A DNA stretch of 64,000 bases from Actinacidiphila acidipaludis (GTDB lineage: Bacteria; Actinomycetota; Actinomycetes; Streptomycetales; Streptomycetaceae): contig NZ_JAINZZ010000004.1 of NCBI RefSeq assembly GCF_019890725.1, positions 124,001 to 188,000 of the forward strand. The letters are read 5' to 3'. The notes beneath the pieces are model-generated. The model saw nothing but the letters and a program-made list of their open reading frames with translations. It had not been told where the DNA came from and searched no databases. Positions 52,912-60,577 of this stretch are shown here, piece after piece (position 1 is the first letter of the stretch; each line of letters starts with the position of its first letter). A program made the position numbers and the translations under genes.

Positions 52912-54291
52912 TTATCCCTTCGGGGTGGTGGACAGCAGGTCGACGTTCCCGTCGAACTGCCACAACGGGTTCGGCGCGTCCCCCTGCGGGGTGTGCACCA
53001 GGAAGTAGCCGTTTACTTCCTTCGGTCCGTCGCCGTCGGCGACGTACCGCCCGTCTGCGGTGATGTCGAGCTGGTAGATGGCCGTCCCGGTGAGCTGGAC
53101 GCCGGGGACGTGCCACGACACGACGCAGCGCCAGTCGTTGCCGGCGCCCTCCGCGTCGTGCTGCACGTCGCTCTTGGCGCACGCGGCCGTCGACCGCAGC
53201 TGTGCCTCGGTGACGGCGGGACGGTTGAGTTCGGCGGTCTGCATCCGGTACAGGTGCGCGAAGGCGGTGGCGAGCGAGCGCTCCACCTTCGCCTGGGTGA
53301 TCCCGGAACTCGTGGAGGGAGTCGCCACGGCGACCACCGCGATCGTGGCGCCGAGCAGGGCGGCCAGCGGCACGAACCCGGCCGCGAACGCGCGGCGGCC
53401 GGAGGTGTCGCTGGTCAGGTTGGTGAAGTCGCGTCGCAGGAACAGCAGATACGCCAGCGTCGTGGCCAGCAGCGCCCACAGCAGGCTGACCGCGATGCCG
53501 AGCAGCAGCGGGCCGGTCTGCCGCGGGTCGGCGAACAGCCCGTTCCAGGCGATGAACGCGTAGCCGGGCAGCGCGACGCGGACCGCGACCGGCAGCGGCA
53601 GCATCTGGGCGAGCTGCATCGTCAGGGCGACCAGCGCGGGCAGCAGCAGCCCCATCGGGGACCGGCCGAGCGTGACCGACCCGAGCAGGCCGATCGCGGC
53701 CAGCGCCAGCGTCGGCGCGATGACGCACGCCCAGGCCAGGAAGACGTCCCCCGCGGCGGCCGACGGCGACAGCAGGTGGTCGTCCAGGCCGACCAGCGCG
53801 TGGTTGCCCTCCGCGAGGAGACCGCCCACCACACCGGAGACGGCGAGCCCGGCCACCATCAGCAGGATGACGGTGAGGCTGGCGAGCGCCTTCGCCGCGA
53901 AGATCCGCCGCGGCGAGCGCACCGCGACCAGCAGGTGGCGCCAGGTGCCGAGCCGGTCCTCGGAGGCGAACACGTCCCCGGCGACCACCGAGGTCAGCAG
54001 CGGGAGCGCCCAGGTGCCGGCGAAGCCGAGCACCACGAGCGGACCGGCCCAGCCGGTCGCGTGCATCCAGCGGCCGAAGAGGGTGTCCGTGGGAAGGGTG
54101 CTCTGCTGCCCCACGGCCGCGACGAACAGCCCGGGGGCGAGCCAGCAGGCCAGCACGAGGAGGCGGATCCGCCACTGCGAGACCAGCTTGACCACTTCGA
54201 AGCGGTAGCCGCGGGCGATGGAGACGGGGTGGGCGCGGGGGGCGGCACCGACAACGTTGTCGTCCTCCAGGGTCGCGGTTGCGGCGGTCAT
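52912..54291 (-). CDS. ABC-2 type exporter permease with extracellular C-terminal domain
   Basis: 459-residue membrane protein with about seven hydrophobic segments between residues 40 and 330 (LLVLACWLAPGLFVAAVG; GPLVVLGFAGTWALPLLTSVVAG; AAKALASLTVILLMVAGLAVSGVVGGLL and others). The last 120 residues lie after the final helix. They hold two cysteines (AACAKSDV, DWRCVVSWHVPG) and a beta-rich segment, GTAIYQLDITADGRYVADG. Its ATG overlaps the ATPase stop (ATGA), and the propeller-phosphoesterase gene starts two bases after its stop. The substrate of export is unknown. Confidence 0.88.
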   Translation of the reverse strand: MTAATATLEDDNVVGAAPRAHPVSIARGYRFEVVKLVSQWRIRLLVLACWLAPGLFVAAVGQQSTLPTDTLFGRWMHATGWAGPLVVLGFAGTWALPLLTSVVAGDVFASEDRLGTWRHLLVAVRSPRRIFAAKALASLTVILLMVAGLAVSGVVGGLLAEGNHALVGLDDHLLSPSAAAGDVFLAWACVIAPTLALAAIGLLGSVTLGRSPMGLLLPALVALTMQLAQMLPLPVAVRVALPGYAFIAWNGLFADPRQTGPLLLGIAVSLLWALLATTLAYLLFLRRDFTNLTSDTSGRRAFAAGFVPLAALLGATIAVVAVATPSTSSGITQAKVERSLATAFAHLYRMQTAELNRPAVTEAQLRSTAACAKSDVQHDAEGAGNDWRCVVSWHVPGVQLTGTAIYQLDITADGRYVADGDGPKEVNGYFLVHTPQGDAPNPLWQFDGNVDLLSTTPKG

Positions 54292-55373
54292 CGGGCGGCC
54301 TCCTGCGGCTCCTGCTCGTCCTGCGGGCTGTCCTCGTCCTGATGGTTCTGCGGTGCGTGCGCGGCGTCCGTGGCATGCGTGGTGTGCGCGGCGTGCGCGG
54401 TGTGCGCGGCGTGCGGCGCTTGTTCGCCGGGCTCGGCCGGCTCGTCGCGGCCGCCGGTCAGGGCCAGGAACGCGGCCTCCAACGGCGAGACGACGGGGGC
54501 GAGTTCACGGACCGCGACGCCGTCGCGGACCAGCCGCGCCACCAGGTCGTCGAGGGCCGGCACCAGGCCGCGCACGACCAGCGCCTCCGCGCCGCGCCAC
54601 TGCCCGCCGTGCTCGACGACACGCATGCCGGGGGTGGCGGCGGCCAGTTCGCGGGCGGCCCTCGGATCGGAGGTCAGCAGCCGGTAGTCCAGCTCGCGGT
54701 TCTCCGCGGCGAGCTTGCCCAGCGGTCCGGAGAAGACGATCCGCCCGGTGGAGAGGATGGTGACCTCGGAGCACAGGGCTTCCAGGTCGTCCATGCGGTG
54801 ACTGGAGAGCACGACAGCGGTGCCCTCGGCGGCCAGCCGGAGCAGGACGCCGTGCACGTGCTTCTTGCCAGCCGGGTCAAGGCCGTTGGCCGGCTCGTCC
54901 AGCACCAGCAGCCGGGGGCTGGTGAGCAGGGCGGCGGCGAGGCCGAGGCGCTGGCGCATGCCGAGGGAGAAGCCGCGGATGCGGTCGTCGGCGACGTCGG
55001 TGAGACCGACCTCGGCGAGAGCCCGGTCGATGCCGGGGGTGCCGGAGCCCTGGCCGCGGAGGGCGGCGAGCGCGGCGAGGTTCTGCCGGGCGGTGAGGGA
55101 GGGGTACAGGCCGGGGCCGTCGACGAATCCGGCGACACCGTCGGGGGCCGCCAGGGCCCGGCCGACCGGGGTGCCGAGGATCTCCAGGACCCCGCCGTCG
55201 GCCGCGGACAGTCCCAGCATCAGACCCAGCAGGGTCGTCTTGCCGGCGCCGTTGGGTCCGACCAGTCCGTGGACCTGACCCCGTGCGACGTCCAGGTCCA
55301 CCCCGTCGAGCGCGACGACGTCACCGAAGCATTTGCTGATCCCACGTGCCCGTACCGCGAGGGCTGTCTCCAT
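54288..55373 (-). CDS. ABC exporter ATPase with histidine-rich C-terminal tail
   Basis: 361-residue ATPase of the ABC-2 exporter family. Walker A VGPNGAGKTT, signature FSLGMRQRLGLA, Walker B LLVLDEPANGLDP and the H-loop SSHRMDD are intact. After the regular C-terminal region (VSPLEAAFLALTGG) a tail of about 45 residues contains repeated AAHTAHAAHTTHATDAAHAP, then a Gln/Asp/Glu-rich end. I chose ATG 55373 because GGGAGG stands 7 bases upstream; the frame is open to 55487. First gene of the operon with the permease and the propeller-phosphoesterase. Confidence 0.92.
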   Translation of the reverse strand: METALAVRARGISKCFGDVVALDGVDLDVARGQVHGLVGPNGAGKTTLLGLMLGLSAADGGVLEILGTPVGRALAAPDGVAGFVDGPGLYPSLTARQNLAALAALRGQGSGTPGIDRALAEVGLTDVADDRIRGFSLGMRQRLGLAAALLTSPRLLVLDEPANGLDPAGKKHVHGVLLRLAAEGTAVVLSSHRMDDLEALCSEVTILSTGRIVFSGPLGKLAAENRELDYRLLTSDPRAARELAAATPGMRVVEHGGQWRGAEALVVRGLVPALDDLVARLVRDGVAVRELAPVVSPLEAAFLALTGGRDEPAEPGEQAPHAAHTAHAAHTTHATDAAHAPQNHQDEDSPQDEQEPQEAAR

Positions 55374-55611
55374 GGGTCCGCCTCCCTTCCCTGAGCCCCA
55401 AGGGAGGTTAGGGAGGCCGGAAAGCGCCTGCCTGGACCGGAAGTTGAACGGTCGGCGAACGACAGACGTCCGACCCGGTGCACTCATGTCCCGGGGTGGC
55501 GAAGGGAGTTGCGGCTCACCCTACGGAGCGGTAAATGCGCCCTCCGCGACGGACGGCCCCGCGGCCGAGCGGCGGCCCGGCACAGCGGCCACGCGCTCGG
55601 GCGGCGGTCGG

Positions 55612-56376
55612 TCAGACGGCGGCGCGCGGGTCGCGCAGGAAGTCGAGCATCATCCGGGTGACCTCGGCGGGGCGCTCCATGGAGGGCAGGTGACCGGCCC
55701 AGGGGAGCTCCACGTGGCGTGCGTCCGGGAGCAGGTCCGGCAGGCGGGCGGCGATGCGGCGGAAGTCGGGCAGGTCATGGGCCCCCGAGACGGCGAGGCA
55801 GGGCGCCTTGGCCGCGGCGATGTCGAAGTCGACTTCCAGCGAAGGGACTTCGGCGGCGGCGAGCTGCAGCTCGTAGGCCCGGCGCTGCATCACGCGGACC
55901 GCTTCCCTGACGGTGTCGCCTGCCTCCGGGCCGACCCAGGTGTCCACCATCAGCTCGACCGCTCCCGCGACGTCCCCGCCCTCGATCAGCGCGTCCTCGC
56001 GGTCGAGCACCGCCCGGAACTCCGGGGACTTCTCCTGCCGCACCGGCGACGCCGCGCACAGCAGGAGCAGTCCGGTCACCCGGTCCGGCCAGCGTGCGGC
56101 GACCTCCAGGGCGACGGCCCCGCCGAACGAGGACCCGACGACGACGGCGCGCTCGACACCGAGAGTGTCCAGCAGGTCGCGTACGTCGTCTGCGTCATCG
56201 CAGGGCTTATCCGCAGCCGGGCTCTCACCGAACCCCCGCAGGTCGCACCGCACCACCGTGCGTCCGGCCGCGGTCAGGGCGGCCCACTGCGGGTCCCACA
56301 TCCGCCGGTCGCACACTCCGGAGTGCAGCAGCACCACCGCGGGGCCGTCCCCCGCCACGTCATGAGAAAGTGTCAT
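55612..56376 (-). CDS. Alpha/beta hydrolase
   Basis: 254-residue hydrolase. VVLLHSGVCDRRMWDPQW is the oxyanion loop, VVRCDLRGFGES the following strand, and VVGSSFGGAVALE the nucleophile elbow with serine in GSSFGG. Asp in VSGAHDLPDF and His in LPWAGHLPSMERP complete the triad. It resembles the 3-oxoadipate enol-lactonase/BphD-like group, but no pathway neighbours support a substrate. I chose ATG 56376 because it starts the hydrolase fold; the frame is open 100 codons further without family similarity. Confidence 0.87.
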   Translation of the reverse strand: MTLSHDVAGDGPAVVLLHSGVCDRRMWDPQWAALTAAGRTVVRCDLRGFGESPAADKPCDDADDVRDLLDTLGVERAVVVGSSFGGAVALEVAARWPDRVTGLLLLCAASPVRQEKSPEFRAVLDREDALIEGGDVAGAVELMVDTWVGPEAGDTVREAVRVMQRRAYELQLAAAEVPSLEVDFDIAAAKAPCLAVSGAHDLPDFRRIAARLPDLLPDARHVELPWAGHLPSMERPAEVTRMMLDFLRDPRAAV

Positions 56377-56438
56377 CGGGCCCACCCTAGGACCCCTCCC
56401 CCGGCCCGGGCCGCCCATTTTCCGCGGGCGCCCGCCGG

Positions 56439-57341
56439 TCACTCCGGCGACGACGTGACGGCGACCCGCTTCTCGAACCAGTGGTGGGCGTAGGGCTCGT
56501 CGTTGAAGGCGGCCACCTCCTCGAAGCCGGAGGAGCGGTAGAGGCCGACGGCGGGGGTCAGGGCCTTGTTGGTGTCCAGGCGCAGCGTCCTGCGTCCGTG
56601 GGCCGCAGCCCGCGTCTCCAGTTCGGCCAGGAACCGGCGGCCGAGACCGAGCCGGCGCGCCCCGGGTGCGACCCACATGCGCTTGATCTCCGCGGGGGCG
56701 TCCGGCGGCAGCTTCAGCCCCGCGCAGCCGACGGGCTCGCCGTGCAGCCGCGCCACCAGGAACAGGCCGCGCGGCGGCCGCAGTTCACCGGCGTCGGGCA
56801 GCAGGCTGCGGGCGGGGTCGAAGCCGGTCGGGAACCGCTCGCTCAGCTCGGCGAAGTAGGCCTCCAGGCAGTGCCGGGCGTCGGGGTGACCGGGGTCGAC
56901 CTCGTCCAGGGTGACCGTGGCGGCGGTCAGCAGCCGTTCGACCTCGTCCATGGCCGCGACCAGCCGGGCGCGCTGCGCCGAGTTGAGCGGTTCGAGCAGC
57001 GACCCGGCCAGTTCGTCGCTGCCGGCGTCCAACTGCCCGCGCTCGGAGCGGCCTTCCGCGGTGAGCCGCACGGTGCGCACGCGCCGGTCGTCGTGCTGCG
57101 CCTCGACCGTCACCAGGCCGGCGGTCTCCAGCGAGCGCAGCAGCCGGCTGACGTACCCGGAGTCGAGCCCGAGCCGCTCGCGCAGCCGCCGCACATCGGT
57201 GCCGTGCTCGCCGATCTCCCACAGCAGCCGCGCCTCCCCGATCGGCCGGTCACGGCCGAGGTAGTGGTCGTGCAGCACCCCCACGCGCTCGGTCACCGTG
57301 CGGTTGAACCGCCGTACCAGTTCGATCTGCGCCTGATCCAT
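56439..57341 (-). CDS. MarR-GNAT fusion protein (bifunctional regulator and N-acetyltransferase)
   Basis: 300-residue protein. Residues 1-140 form a MarR winged helix (LRERLGLDSGYVSRLLRSLETAGLVTVEAQHDDRRVRTVRLT), with the beta-wing DDRR. Residues 150-295 are a GNAT acetyltransferase (GLFLVARLHGEPVGCAGLKL; IKRMWVAPGARRLGLGRRFLAELE with the acetyl-CoA loop; LRLDTNKALTPAVGLYRSSGFEE). The start ATG coincides with the edge of a perfect dyad (57341-57362), and no ribosome-binding site is visible, so the mRNA may be leaderless. The MarR part probably represses its own gene through that dyad. Confidence 0.9.
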   Translation of the reverse strand: MDQAQIELVRRFNRTVTERVGVLHDHYLGRDRPIGEARLLWEIGEHGTDVRRLRERLGLDSGYVSRLLRSLETAGLVTVEAQHDDRRVRTVRLTAEGRSERGQLDAGSDELAGSLLEPLNSAQRARLVAAMDEVERLLTAATVTLDEVDPGHPDARHCLEAYFAELSERFPTGFDPARSLLPDAGELRPPRGLFLVARLHGEPVGCAGLKLPPDAPAEIKRMWVAPGARRLGLGRRFLAELETRAAAHGRRTLRLDTNKALTPAVGLYRSSGFEEVAAFNDEPYAHHWFEKRVAVTSSPE

Positions 57342-57362
57342 TCTCTGACTCTAGTCAGAGAA
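57341..57362. promoter_or_regulatory. MarR-type operator overlapping the MarR-GNAT start codon
   Basis: TTCTCTGACT and AGTCAGAGAA are perfect 10-bp arms with a CT spacer, beginning on the first base of the ATG (minus strand). Size, spacing and place fit autorepression by a MarR dimer. The next gene on the plus strand starts about 200 bp away. Confidence 0.75.
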
Positions 57363-57520
57363 ATGCCCGCGGGCTATCCGCGGGAGACCCTCGGGAGACC
57401 CGCGGGCCAGGGGAAAGGGGTAGGCCGGGCCGCCGCGAGCAGGAGAAGGCCATGCAACGCGAATCGAGGCCGGCGACCGGACCGCCTCGGGCACTCCCCC
57501 AGGCCCCCGGGCCCGTGTAG

Positions 57521-57540
57521 CGTCTACAGTCCTGTAGACG
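57521..57540. promoter_or_regulatory. CTACA/TGTAG dyad upstream of PAP2-MFS operon
   Basis: CGTCTACAGTCCTGTAGACG: perfect 9-bp arms around TC, ending 26 bp before the PAP2 ATG and so in promoter position. The CTACA/TGTAG half-sites recur upstream of the other PAP2 gene and the glycosyltransferase operon (62078-62095, 62222-62239). TACA/TGTA cores are typical of BlaI/MecI/CopY repressors. Confidence 0.6.
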
Positions 57541-57566
57541 ATGTGAGGTGGTCAGGTGTTTTCCGC

Positions 57567-58517
57567 ATGAGTGCGTTCCCGCGCCGGTGGCCCGTGGTGA
57601 CGGCGGCGGCCTGGATCCTGTTCGCCGCGCTGGCGGTCGTCCTCGCCGTGCACGGCTGGGGGTCCTTCGGGTTCGAGCGGGCGGCGATCGACTGGAGCGC
57701 CCAGCACCGGCCGGCGGCGGCCCGGCACGTCGCGATCGGCGTCACGGTGCTCGGCACGGGAGCGCCGCCCTACCTCGTCGCCCTGGCCGCCGGAGCCGTC
57801 CTGACCCTCATGGCGCGCGGCCCCCGGACCCGCAAGACCGACCTCGCGCTCCTGCTGACCCCGGTGCTCTGGCTGATCGCCGGGCAGCTCGTCCGCGAAG
57901 GGCTCATGCACGCCTTCGCCCGGCTGCGGCCCTCGTCCGTGCACTGGGCGACCACGGCGACCGGCTTCTCGTTCCCCTCCGGTCACTCCTTCTCCTCGGT
58001 GGTCTGCGCGGGCCTCCTCGTCCTGGCGATCGCCCGCCGCCGCCCGTCCTGGACCCGGGCCGCCTGCGCGGTGGCCGTCGTGTACGGGATCGCGGTCGGC
58101 CTCAGCCGCGTCTACCTGGGGGTGCACTGGCCGCTCGACGTCCTCGGGTCCTGGCTGCTGGCCGCCGGCTGGCTGGCCGCCGGGGCCGCCGTCCTCGCCC
58201 GCGTCGATCCGGTGGGCCGGGACGGGACGGGGGATCCGGGACGGGGTTCCGGTGCGGCGGACGGCCCCGGACGCGGAGCGGGCGACGGGGACGACGCCGG
58301 ATCGGGCGCGGACGGCGCTGCCGGCGCTGACGGCACGGATGAACCGCAGGCGCCCGACGGCGGGGGCGGCCCGGAGCGAGCCGGCGGCGCAGCCGGCCCG
58401 GAGCGCGGGTCCGCCGGGCGGCGGGGACGCGCGGAACGTACGGGGCGCCCGGGACGGGCGGAAGGGCGGGGCCGCCTCGGACGCGGTGGCCGGCCGGGAC
58501 CGGCGATCGCGTCGTGA
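57567..58517 (+). CDS. PAP2-family phosphatase with long disordered tail
   Basis: 316-residue membrane phosphatase, probably acting on undecaprenyl pyrophosphate or phosphatidate at the outer face of the membrane. About six helices occupy residues 10-210. The three PAP2 motifs are present, though motif 1 is loose: VREGLMHAFARLRPSS, then SFPSGHSFSS, then SRVYLGVHWPLDVLG. The last 105 residues are Gly/Ala/Arg-rich without structure. ATG 57567 has an AGG-rich segment 10 or so bases upstream. The stop overlaps the MFS gene start by 4 bp (GTGA), so the two are coupled. Confidence 0.9.
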   Translation: MSAFPRRWPVVTAAAWILFAALAVVLAVHGWGSFGFERAAIDWSAQHRPAAARHVAIGVTVLGTGAPPYLVALAAGAVLTLMARGPRTRKTDLALLLTPVLWLIAGQLVREGLMHAFARLRPSSVHWATTATGFSFPSGHSFSSVVCAGLLVLAIARRRPSWTRAACAVAVVYGIAVGLSRVYLGVHWPLDVLGSWLLAAGWLAAGAAVLARVDPVGRDGTGDPGRGSGAADGPGRGAGDGDDAGSGADGAAGADGTDEPQAPDGGGGPERAGGAAGPERGSAGRRGRAERTGRPGRAEGRGRLGRGGRPGPAIAS

Positions 58518-59725
58518 GCGCCGCCGAGCCCGCGCGCACCGAGCCGCCGGTGACGCGGCCGGCCGGCGCCACCCCGCCCAGGCGCCACATGTGGCCGTTG
58601 TACGCGGCCGGGTTCACCACCGCCTTCGGCGCGCACGGCATCGCCGCCAACCTCGGGGCCCGCGGCGAGGGCGCGGTCACCTCGCTGCTGGTGCTGGGCG
58701 GGCTGCTGGCTCTGTACGACGGCGCCGAGGTGCTGCTCAAGCCGGTCTTCGGGACGCTGGCCGACCGGGTCGGCGCGCGTCCGGTGCTGGTCGGCGGCCT
58801 CGTCGCGTTCGCCGCCGCGTCGGCCGCTTACGCCGTCGCGGACAGTCCTGGCTGGCTGTGGGCGGCGCGGCTCGGCCAGGGCGCGGCCGCGTCGGCCTTC
58901 TCACCGTCGGCCTCGGCGCTGGTCGCCCGGCTCAACCCGGCGGCCGAACGCGGGCGGGCCTTCGGCAGTTACGGCTTCTGGAAGTCGGTCGGCTACACCC
59001 TGGGCCCGCTGCTCGGCGGGGTGCTCGTGTGGGGCGGCGGCCGGCGCCTGCTGTTCGTCGTCCTGGCCGTGCTGGGGGCCGCCGTGGCCGCCTGGGCGGC
59101 GCTGGCCGTCCCCGCGGTGCCGCCGCTGCCCAGGACCCGCCAGACGGTGGTGGACCTCGCCCGGCGGCTGGCCGACCCCGCCTTCCTCACCCCGACCGCC
59201 GCGCTGGCCGCGGCGACCGCGGCGCTTTCGGTCGGGGTGGGCTTCCTGCCGGTCTCGGGACGGGCGGCCGGCCTGGGGACCGTGGCCACGGGTGCGGCCG
59301 TGTCGGTGCTGGCGGCCTGCGCGGCCTTGGTCCAGCCCCGGGCCGGACGTGCCCTGGACCAGGGCGCCCTCACCACCCGCTCGGGCATCACGGCGGGACT
59401 GCTGCTCACGGCGGGCGGCCTGGCCTGCGCGATGCTGCCCGGCCTCACCGGGGTGCTGCTGGGCGCGGCCCTGATCGGCGTCGGCACGGGCCTGATCACC
59501 CCGCTCGGGTTCGCCGCCCTGGCCGCCGCCACCCCGGCCGCCCGGCTGGGCCAGACCATGGGCGCCGCCGAACTCGGCCGCGAACTCGGCGATGCGGGCG
59601 GCCCCTTGCTCGTCGCCGTGGTCGCCTCCCTGACGACCCTCACCCACGGCTACGCGGTCCTGGCGGTCCTCCTCGCCGTCGGCCCGGCGGTCGCCTGGGT
59701 CCGCGGACTCCGGGTCACGGTGTAA
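58514..59725 (+). CDS. Major facilitator superfamily transporter
   Basis: 403-residue transporter with about 12 helices. The cytoplasmic loop 2-3 motif is present (KPVFGTLADRVGARPVLVGG), and a second copy-like segment lies in the C-terminal half (QPRAGRALDQGALTTRSGI). The sequence RLGQGAAASAFSPSASALVARLNPAAERGRAFGSYGFWKSVGYTLGPLLGG is typical of drug/metabolite efflux members. It is coupled to the PAP2 gene by a 4-bp overlap. Substrate unknown; a lipid-linked or cell-wall precursor would fit the neighbour, but that is inference. Confidence 0.88.
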   Translation: MSAAEPARTEPPVTRPAGATPPRRHMWPLYAAGFTTAFGAHGIAANLGARGEGAVTSLLVLGGLLALYDGAEVLLKPVFGTLADRVGARPVLVGGLVAFAAASAAYAVADSPGWLWAARLGQGAAASAFSPSASALVARLNPAAERGRAFGSYGFWKSVGYTLGPLLGGVLVWGGGRRLLFVVLAVLGAAVAAWAALAVPAVPPLPRTRQTVVDLARRLADPAFLTPTAALAAATAALSVGVGFLPVSGRAAGLGTVATGAAVSVLAACAALVQPRAGRALDQGALTTRSGITAGLLLTAGGLACAMLPGLTGVLLGAALIGVGTGLITPLGFAALAAATPAARLGQTMGAAELGRELGDAGGPLLVAVVASLTTLTHGYAVLAVLLAVGPAVAWVRGLRVTV

Positions 59726-59833
59726 GGGGCCCGGCACACCTCACCGGCCGGAACCGGCACCCCGACGCCCGCGCCCGCCCCGACCGCTCGAGGGCGAGCA
59801 CCCCATCGGGACAGCCCGGAGAGCCCCTGCGCC

Positions 59834-60577
59834 TCAGCCCGCGCTCAGCCCGGGGACCCCGTGGTCCCGCAGGGGTCCGACCTCCCAGCCGCGGGTGTGG
59901 CAGGTGTCGAGGATGGCGGGCAGGGCCCGCAGGGTCGTGCGCCAGGAGCCGGTGGCCGAGGTGCAGTCGGAGTCGTGCAGCAGGATCGTGCCGCCGCCGC
60001 GCAGGTCCCGCAGGACGGTGTCCTGGACGGACCGCGGGGTGGCGCGCCGGCGCCAGTCCTCGCCCCAGCAGGTCCACAGCACCGGCGTGAGGCCGAGGCG
60101 GCGGCAGGCCACGTGGGCCGCGGTGGACATCACCCCGTAGGGCGGACGGAAGAGCACCGGCGGGCGGCCGGTGACGTCGGCGACGGCGTCGCGCGCCCGG
60201 GCCAGGTCGTCGTAGGCGGCGCGCGGGCCGCGCAGCAGCAGCGGGCTGTGGTGCCAGCCGTGGATGCCGATCTCGTGCCCGGCGTCGGCCATGTCCCGGG
60301 CGAGCCCGGGCGAGCGGGCCAGCATCGAGCCGAGCAGGAAGAAGGTGGCGCGGAGTTCGCGGCGCCGCAGCAGGGCCAGGAAGTGCGGGGTGGAGAGGTG
60401 GTCGGGGCCGTCGTCGAAGGTGAGCGCGACGTGGCCCGGGCGCCCCTGTCCGGACAGACGCGGCATCGTCCTGGTGCGCAGCGGGCCGAACGTGGAGATC
60501 ACCGGTGCGGCGTGCAGCGCGGCGAGCGCGGGCACGACGGCGGCCGAGGCGAGCAGGGCGGCGCGGGCGGGCGTCAT
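59834..60577 (-). CDS. Polysaccharide deacetylase (NodB type)
   Basis: 247-residue carbohydrate esterase 4 protein with one N-terminal membrane/signal helix (LLASAAVVPALAALHAAPV). The NodB motifs are clear: TFDDGPD (catalytic and metal-binding aspartates), HEIGIHGWHHSPLL (metal-binding histidines), RPPYG, and the late LLHDSD motif. It probably removes N-acetyl groups from an extracellular polysaccharide, peptidoglycan or a glycolipid. Its ATG overlaps the glycosyltransferase stop (ATGA), so the two enzymes are made together. Confidence 0.92.
   Translation of the reverse strand: MTPARAALLASAAVVPALAALHAAPVISTFGPLRTRTMPRLSGQGRPGHVALTFDDGPDHLSTPHFLALLRRRELRATFFLLGSMLARSPGLARDMADAGHEIGIHGWHHSPLLLRGPRAAYDDLARARDAVADVTGRPPVLFRPPYGVMSTAAHVACRRLGLTPVLWTCWGEDWRRRATPRSVQDTVLRDLRGGGTILLHDSDCTSATGSWRTTLRALPAILDTCHTRGWEVGPLRDHGVPGLSAG

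Noticed and set aside
50249..53008. Plus-strand frame of 919 codons opposite the propeller-phosphoesterase gene
   Set aside because: Low-complexity Val/Arg/Asp/Gly composition and no start context; the minus strand encodes recognisable propeller and phosphoesterase motifs.
57567..58517. Glycine/alanine/arginine-rich tail of the first PAP2 protein as a separate gene or frameshift
   Set aside because: The frame is continuous and ends in a GTGA overlap with the MFS gene, so the tail appears to be genuinely part of the protein.
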